Assembly (NCBI GenBank): GCA_018127085.1
Contig: CM030733.1
Location: 1-64,000, forward strand
Source of the DNA: Pneumocystis sp. 'macacae'
Lineage: Eukaryota; Ascomycota; Pneumocystomycetes; Pneumocystales; Pneumocystaceae
DNA length: 64,000 nt
Reading direction: 5' to 3'
A program made the position numbers and the translations under genes. Every line of letters starts with the position of its first letter. Position 1 is the stretch's first letter. Below, piece by piece: positions 57,957-64,000 of the stretch. The notes under the pieces are model-generated. The model was not told the DNA's origin, ran no database searches, and was given only the letters and a program-made list of their open reading frames with translations.

Positions 57957-60900
57957 ATGCTCGACACCGTGCGACAGCGTAGGTCACGTGCCCCGGACAC
58001 GCTGACGACAGACTTCCAGGACGCACAGGCATCTGCGGCTGCGCACCGCAAGCTGGCAAACTCGCTGCGCCGCATCCACGCACACCACGCAGCCGACGGC
58101 CGCGCAGCGGAGGACCGCTTTGCCGCCGAGTTTGTCTGGTGCATTGCGAAGACGCTCTCCGTCAGAGACGACGCTGCCGACCGCGTCCTCCGCTTCTGCG
58201 CACACTACATGCACCTCATCCACAGTGCAGCCGAGGCATTTGCGGTCCCTCTCGCCCTCAGAGTCCTCGGCGACGTGCTGCCCGGGCTCGATGCACGGGA
58301 CAGATGTGTGCGCCTGCGGGCGTGCCAGGTTGTCACGGCAACGCTCAACAGCATCGACGAGATCGAGTAGGTGCCGGTGGAGTGGTGCATACTGAGGACA
58401 GAGACGAGGTGTATGAGAGGGTGCGGAAGGCGCTTGTGCGGCGGCTGCGGGACAGAGAAGCAGGAGTGCGGATCGAGGCGGTGGTCGGGGCAGCGCGGCT
58501 GCAGAACGGAGAAGAAGGGGTTGGAGAAGACAGAGTCAAAAGGACGTTTGTCGAGCTGATACAGCACGACCCAAATGCGTATGGAGAGAGAAGAGAGGCA
58601 GTGGTGACAGAGACAGGGCTGTGCGGCGGGCAGTGATGCTGAATCTGGAGAAGAACGAGGAGACTCTGCCGTTTGTGATTGAGCGGGCACGGGACACGGA
58701 CAGTGTCAACCGGCGGACGGTTTTTTCGCGGACACTGGGGGAGATGGGGGACTTCCGGCGGCTGAGCATTGGGAAGCGGGAGAAGATCCTGGGATGGGGG
58801 CTGCGGGACCGGGACGAGGAGGTCAGGCGGGCGGCAGTGAAGATGCTGTGCACGGTCTGGATGGAGCATGTGGACCACAATCTGCTCGAGGTATGGGGCG
58901 GGGCAGGGAGTGTGCTTACAGAGAAAGCTGGTCGAGAGACTGGACGTGGTAAACAGTGGGATTGCCGGGGAGGCGGTGGCAGGGTTCTTTGGGGCGAGGA
59001 GAGATGTGGTGGAGGGCATGGAGTTTGGGGGTGAGTGTGAGTGGGTTGTTTCCGAGGCAACGGAGTGGTAGATGGGTTCTGGGAGGAGGTGACGCCAGAG
59101 TCGGCGTTTGTTGCGCGGTGCTGGAACGACTTCTGTGTGCGGGAGGGGAGCACGTACCTTATTGAGGAGCGGATGCCGGAGATATCGCAGCAGGCACAGT
59201 ATATAGAGAGGATGGTGGAGAGGATGGAGGAGGGGGGGCAGGAGGGGCGGGAGGAGCAGGAGTTTGTGCTTAGACAGCTGCTGGGGATTGTGGAGACGAG
59301 GGATCTGAGTGACGAGATGGGGAGGAAGCGGGTCTTTGGTGTTCTGAGTAGGGGGTGTAGTGGGGGGTGTAGTGGGGGCTGATGGGAGCAGGAAAAAGCA
59401 TTGCTAAGGGGGTTTTTTCGGAGGATCTTGTTGGATATATGGTGGGGGTTTTTCGGAAAGTGGTGTCGGAGGAGGGGGCGTTTGTCAAGCTTTTGGTGGA
59501 GATTGTGGTGGGTCTTTTGGACGGGCTGAGTGAGGAGACAGGGAGGGACGGGGAGTGGGGAGAGGAGGCGAGGTCGGACGACTCGTTTGTTTCGGCGGCG
59601 TCCAACGAGGACGCCGGGGCGTTTGGGTCGATTGACTCGGTGGTCAGGGGGGAGATGGAGGGGCCGGCAGGGGCGAGGAAGACGCTTGTTGTTTTCAGGT
59701 GTCTTCACCTTACACAGGCGATGCTTGAGAATGTGGAGAAAGTATGTATGGGGTTTTTGGGGAGATGTGGGCTTACGGATGAAGAGCCTGCGGAACAATG
59801 TTGAGTTTATGGAGATACATAGCAATCTGATTGTGCCGGCGGTTAGGAGCCACAATGGGTCTATCAGGGAAAAGGGTCTTCGATGTCTGGGTCTATACAG
59901 TTTGCTGGACAAGGTAGGGCGGGGCAGGGAGTGTTCTTTGCTTAAGTGTCTAGAAATCAGCCAGGGAGAATCTGGTTTTGTTTTGCCACTGTGTCGTAAA
60001 GGGACATGATTCCTTGCAAGTGGAGGCGCTGAAAATTGTGACGGACATCTTTATGCGGTACAAATACGAGGTTTTTGATGGCACGTCGGTAAACGTGCAG
60101 TCGATCCAGTCGTTGTTCGAGCAGATACTGCAGAATAGTTCGAATGTCGATCTGGTAACGGTTGCTGTAGAAGCCGTTTCTAAGCTGATGTTGACGTCAT
60201 TTTTTGACGATCCCAAGGTATCAGGATTCGGGCAATTGTCTGAAGCTGACTGTTTAAGTTGCTTGGGATCCTTATTATCTTGTATTTTCATCCCAAGACA
60301 TCTTCCAACCTGGATTTGCGTCAAATTCTTGCGTATTTTATTCCCGTTTACTGTTATTCTCTGCCTAAAAATCAATTTCGTCTTCAAGAAGTAAGCCGCT
60401 TTTGTTTTTTTATCGTTAACAACATAAAGATATTTGTCTCTACGTTGCATAAGTTGCTGAAAGTCTTTGATGATTTAGATAGCGATGTGGAGCCTATTCC
60501 TTTTTCACAAATAGCTCTTCAAATGATGGATTGGATTGATCCGAAAAAGCTGATTAATCCTGATATGCATAAGAATCAGCCAGGAGACATAAAGGCAAAC
60601 AAAGATATTCACTTGTATCTAGCGAAAGATATTTGCATTCAAATAAATAAATCTTATAATAGTAATTTTCTGTCAAATAATCTGGCATTTACTGAATACG
60701 AATAGAAGAAGAAAGACGAACATTATGTTCTCTACTCAACAAACTTCATATTACATCGACTTCTGATCATGAACTTGCAGATTCGCTTCAGAAAACTATT
60801 TTTAAACTTCTTGAAGTAACATATGCAATAAATATACGTATGACTAACATCTTTAAGGAAAACAACACATTAGATTCTTTTACTAAAAATTCATTAAATA

Positions 60901-60974
60901 AATTTTCTAGTACATTATGTAAATTTGTTGATTTTAAAGGCACCAATTATACAGCTATTGAAGCAGCTGAATAA
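57957..60974 (+). CDS. YCG1: Condensin complex subunit 3 (Ycg1/Cnd3/CAP-G)
   Basis: HEAT-repeat subunit of condensin that binds DNA with Brn1 and is required for mitotic chromosome compaction. ATG at 57957 (MLDTVRQRRSRAPD). N-terminal CAP-G motif DFQDAQASAAAHRKLANSLRR. Introns at 58367-58401 (35 nt) and 58579-58616 (38 nt), then RRAVMLNLEKNEETLPFVIE, RARDTDSVNRRTVFSRTLGE, MGDFRRLSIGKREKILGWGL, RDRDEEVRRAAVKML. Further introns follow EHVDHNLLE and VVEGMEF; the next exon has GFWEEVTPESAFVARCWNDF. Later exons give QAMLENVEKSLRNN, LIVPAVRSHNGSIREKGLRCLGLYSLLDK and LQVEALKIVTDIFMRY. The last exon (ERRTLCSLLNKLH) ends IEAAE, stop at 60972-60974. The first two thirds are GC-rich with G-rich coding strand; the last third is AT-rich. 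About ten introns. Confidence 0.92.
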
Positions 60975-61169
60975 TATTATGTATTTATGCACATTATTGG
61001 TGTTTTTAAACTATTCTTTGTTCATAGTTCATATAAAAATTATCGTTTTAGCTTCGTTCTATAAAAAAGTTTAACTTCGATAAACTATTAAAAATTGCAA
61101 TCATTTATAAACTCAAGGGGAAATAATTTTTCATATTTAAATCCTTATTTAGGCCTGATTTCTTATGTT

Positions 61170-63298
61170 ATGCCTCTTCCAGAGTCGTTAGATGCTATTC
61201 TAGTTAAGATATACCTTTTTTTATCAAAAAACTTACATTTTAAGATTGTTCATGGATTAACATGTCATGAGTATGGAATTGGCGGATCAAAAGAAACTAC
61301 TGAATTGATTGAATTATCATGGATTCTTGTAGATTTAAGGACTCTTGAAGAAGTATAAGTTCTTACTTGAATGCTTATAATAAACAATCTAGCAATATAA
61401 AGAAGATCTTTTGGTGAGACCTATTAATACACCATTGACGAACCTTTCTGGTTAGAAGTTTTTAATTCACTGATGTGTATTTTTATATTTTTACAGGTTT
61501 TATTACTTTGAGTTGGGAATATATTCAATCAGCTGGGACTTTTCATGATGCTATTCATCAATTTGTTACGTTTATTCAAGAAAAACTTATTTTTAACAAC
61601 AAAGATTTTATATTTGCTGCATTTGATGCCAAAAAATTGACTGTTCAGTTTCCAAGAGAGGCTAGGGATAAATCAGTTGTTCTTCCATCATATTTGTTGC
61701 ACCCTAGAGTATATGATTTGTACGCAGAATATTGTCGTTGGCAATCATATCATCCTGAGACACCGCTGTATGGCTTGTCTAGTATTATGAATATTCGAAA
61801 GATTTTAGAAACAGATGTACATGGATTATCCCAGCCTCTTCAGCAAGCTTTCCATGTTTCTCACGAAAATGCATCTAGACGTGCAAAAGATGAATGTTTA
61901 GATGTATTATATATATTAAAAAGTCTTGTGAAAAAGTCAAAACTTGCAGATAAGTATCCAAATATTTTTTCTCGTCCGCTAGATACTAGATCCAATATTA
62001 AAGCATTTCTTGCCGAAAGATCATGTATTCTTTACATGGTTGGATTGGCTCATGATACTACTCAATCTGAACTAGAAAGTTGGTTCACACAACATGGGGG
62101 TCACCCTATAGCATTTTGGACTTTGAAAACACCTGATCAATATAAACCAACAGGCATTGGATTTGCAATTTTTTCTTCACATGAAGAAGCTATAAAAAAT
62201 CTTATGATGAATGGAAAAGTGTTAAATGATAAAATTATTGAAATTTCGCCTAGTAGTAGTCGTGTGTTAGAACGTGCTGCTGAAATACTTATACCTTTTC
62301 CGGTATATTTTTTCTTATTTTTTTAGATAATTAACTATTAGAAACAGTCTAGCAAAAATAAACCAAGACCTGGTGATTGGAATTGTCCTTTTTGTGGATT
62401 TAGTAATTTTCAAAGAAGAACTGTATGCTTTCGTTGTTCTTTTTCTACTTATTCTGCAAATATGAACAATGATCCTATGATGACATATTCATATCCTTCA
62501 TATGGAGGAAATATGTCTTTAACATCATCAGTTTCGAATCAAGATACATTACTTCATTCATATCCTTTGGCAACTAGAACATCTGCACAAGGAGGAAATG
62601 TTCCTTTTCGTGCAGGTGATTGGAAATGTAAAACGGAAGGATGTGGATATCATAATTTTGCAAAAAATGCAATTTGTTTGAAATGTGGCGCAAACAAAAG
62701 TACTTCTATTGTTACTGCGGATTACAATAATTCATTGCCTACTACTACATCGCAAATACCACAACAACCTATTGCGAATCCACTGAATTTTCACTTTTCA
62801 AATTCCAAACATTTTACATATCTGCCTCCTATACAGCAAATTCCATTGAATACAATACATGGAAACTTCTATGGACCATCTATTTCGGCATCTCTTCCTT
62901 TAAAACAGTCGCATGTTTCTACAAATAATGAGTCTGTTATTCAAAATAATGAAAATATTATAAATAAAGAAAAAATAGCAACTAATACAAATAACGAAAA
63001 AAAGGCAAATGATTGGCATTGTACATCTTGTTTTTTTGTTAATTTTAAACACCGTAGTACCTGTTTATTATGTGGATCTTCTGTTCTGAACTTTTCTACT
63101 CCTACATCTAGTACAAATAATTCTACAAGTAACATTCAAGAGCGGGGTCAGAATATACGTGAATGTTTTAATGAAAATATGGCATCTGGGTTACTTCATA
63201 AAGATTTCAAGGCACTAATAATAGATGATGACAAAAATTTAGTAGAAATAAAAAAAGATGCTCCTTCTAAATTAGCTTTATTATCTTTAGATTCATAG
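61170..63298 (+). CDS. NRP1: Nrp1-like RNA-binding protein (exonuclease-like domain, RRM, three RanBP2 zinc fingers)
   Basis: The domain order matches the fungal Nrp1/asparagine-rich RNA-binding protein. An N-terminal RNase H-like segment reads TTELIELSWILVDLRTLEE, LLVRPINTPLT, FITLSWEYIQSAGTFHDAI, FPREARDKSVVLPSYLLHPR and YDLYAEYCRWQSYHPE. The RRM follows (ILYMVGLAHDTTQSELESWF, GFAIFSSHEEAIKNLM). Then three RanBP2-type zinc fingers: GDWNCPFCGFSNFQRRTVCF RC; GDWKCKTEGCGYHNFAKNAI CLKC; NDWHCTSCFFVNFKHRSTCL LC. Between fingers it is Asn/Gln/Ser-rich. Start chosen at ATG 61170 (MPLPESLDAIL); a splice acceptor just upstream (CTTATTTAG at about 61152) leaves room for an earlier exon. Stop at 63296-63298. 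Likely in stress granules or mRNA control, by family knowledge. Confidence 0.85.
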
Positions 63299-63641
63299 CC
63301 GGGAAATTATTTTTGTGCTATTTTTAATGAAATTACGGAAAACAAATAGAATTTTAAGAGTCAGGGCAAATAAAAAACAAGCTATGTTGTAAAATATTAT
63401 GAAAAAAAAAACATTTTTAAATATTTTTTAGATTTATTTAAGATATGATATAATGTAGAAATACTAAGGTACTTTTGGGAAACATGGTTCTTATATACTT
63501 TAATATATGTTTGGTGCATTATGGAATGTATTTGTTGTTAAAAACATATAGATTACTTTTTGGATTTTATAGTTATAATCTAATAGTATGTTGTAAATAT
63601 ATTAAAAATATTAAATCTATAAAGATTATTAAAAATAATTA
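63299..63641. other. Convergent spacer
   Basis: AT-rich 3' flanks of the Nrp1-like gene (+) and ERG20 (-). No gene seen. Confidence 0.45.
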
Positions 63642-64000
63642 CTATTTATATCTTTTGTATATTTTATTAAGAAATGCAGTAAAGATGTCTTTTTTTAATC
63701 CACGAGATTCATCAACTTTAGAAATTAATTCTCTAATATATGAAACAGATTCCTTTTCATATAATTCAAATTCTTCACGAAGACCCATTTCCTCATACAA
63801 TTTTTTAACAATTATTTCAGAATTCAAATTTTTTTTCCCATAATTTTCCTATAAATAATTAATTTAATAAAAACATTTTTTAAAAAAAATACTTCTAAAA
63901 TTCTTCGTTGTTCAGGAGTTGCTTTTTCTAATGCTTTGTTAATTAACCAAGTGCATTTATTTTCGACTATATCAGTTCCAATTTTACCCGTAATATCGGG
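63642..64000 (-). CDS. ERG20: Farnesyl diphosphate synthase, C-terminal part (runs off the window)
   Basis: Condenses IPP with DMAPP and GPP in the isoprenoid/sterol pathway. Two exons visible: right edge to 63893 ([35 protein letters not shown]) and 63848-63642 ([20 protein letters not shown], then a helical end [13 protein letters not shown]). The intron 63849-63892 is 44 nt. The typical C-terminal KIYKRxK of FPP synthases is present. The upstream Asp-rich motifs are outside the window. Confidence 0.92.

Larger units (their letters stand above)
55900..59950. other. GC-rich island in an AT-rich genome
   Basis: GC content rises gradually from about 55.7 kb, peaks around 57.0-58.4 kb, and falls back by about 60.2 kb. 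It covers the 5' halves of SCC3 and the condensin gene and their shared promoter. Left of about 57.6 kb the + strand is C-rich. Right of about 58.4 kb it is G-rich. Thus the coding strand of both genes is G-rich. Confidence 0.85.

Noticed and set aside
58205..59912. Minus-strand frames opposite the condensin gene (up to 458 codons)
   Set aside because: G-rich coding strand leaves the antisense open by chance. The + strand encodes the recognisable CAP-G sequence.
55900..59950. GC-rich island as bacterial contamination or horizontal transfer
   Set aside because: Both genes are eukaryotic SMC-complex subunits with short fungal-type introns, and they continue seamlessly into AT-rich exons.

Overview
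The window comes from a Pneumocystis genome (Ascomycota, Taphrinomycotina). Three observations support this. The DNA is AT-rich and most core genes carry several 35-50 nt introns. The left third holds a tandem family of ~1,000-residue cysteine-rich major surface glycoprotein (Msg) genes. Three of those begin with the MARAVKR-coding conserved recombination junction element (CRJE). Two of the three CRJE copies have GTG where an ATG would be, and the remaining msg genes carry 5' introns and signal peptides. As I recall the published family descriptions this fits the human species P. jirovecii best, but I cannot fix the species from this sequence alone.

Layout. 1-3.8 kb: a subtelomeric array of ~165 bp degenerate, almost G-free repeats, with GTGCAC-rich and GGGGTAA-rich blocks. 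3.8-13.6 kb: three CRJE-type msg genes, all on the minus strand and so reading toward position 1, the presumed telomere side. 14.6-17.9 kb: an intron-containing msg gene with its own signal peptide. 19.4-21.5 kb: a shorter intron-containing msg-like gene with an in-frame run of 15 C. 22.0-24.4 kb: a decayed msg pseudogene. 27.3-28.7 kb: a Glu/Pro-rich Msg-related gene. Very AT-rich gene-free stretches separate these.

From 30.4 kb the conserved chromosome body begins: B-type cyclin (+), importin alpha (-), tRNA-Gly(GCC) (-), telomere protein Pot1 (+), a TRAP-alpha/Irc22-like ER protein (-), an SH3-containing Ras GEF (+), DNA polymerase delta catalytic subunit (-), a DHHC palmitoyltransferase of the Pfa3 type (-), RNA polymerase III subunit C53/RPC4 (-), a UBE2J1-like ER ubiquitin-conjugating enzyme (-), prefoldin subunit 1 (+), cohesin subunit Scc3/Psc3 (-), condensin subunit Ycg1/Cnd3 (+), an Nrp1-like RNA-binding protein (+), and the 3' end of farnesyl diphosphate synthase (-) running off the right edge.

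Two regions stand out. The msg block looks like an antigenic-variation store: silent CRJE donors distally, independently expressed and decaying paralogues proximally, with shared spacer blocks that could support recombination. The other is a ~4 kb GC-rich island (about 55.9-59.95 kb) inside the AT-rich body. It is centred on the head-to-head promoter of the cohesin and condensin genes. That promoter contains a degenerate telomere-like CCCTAA/CCCTAG tract and two perfect 9-bp hairpins, and both coding strands leaving it are strongly G-rich.
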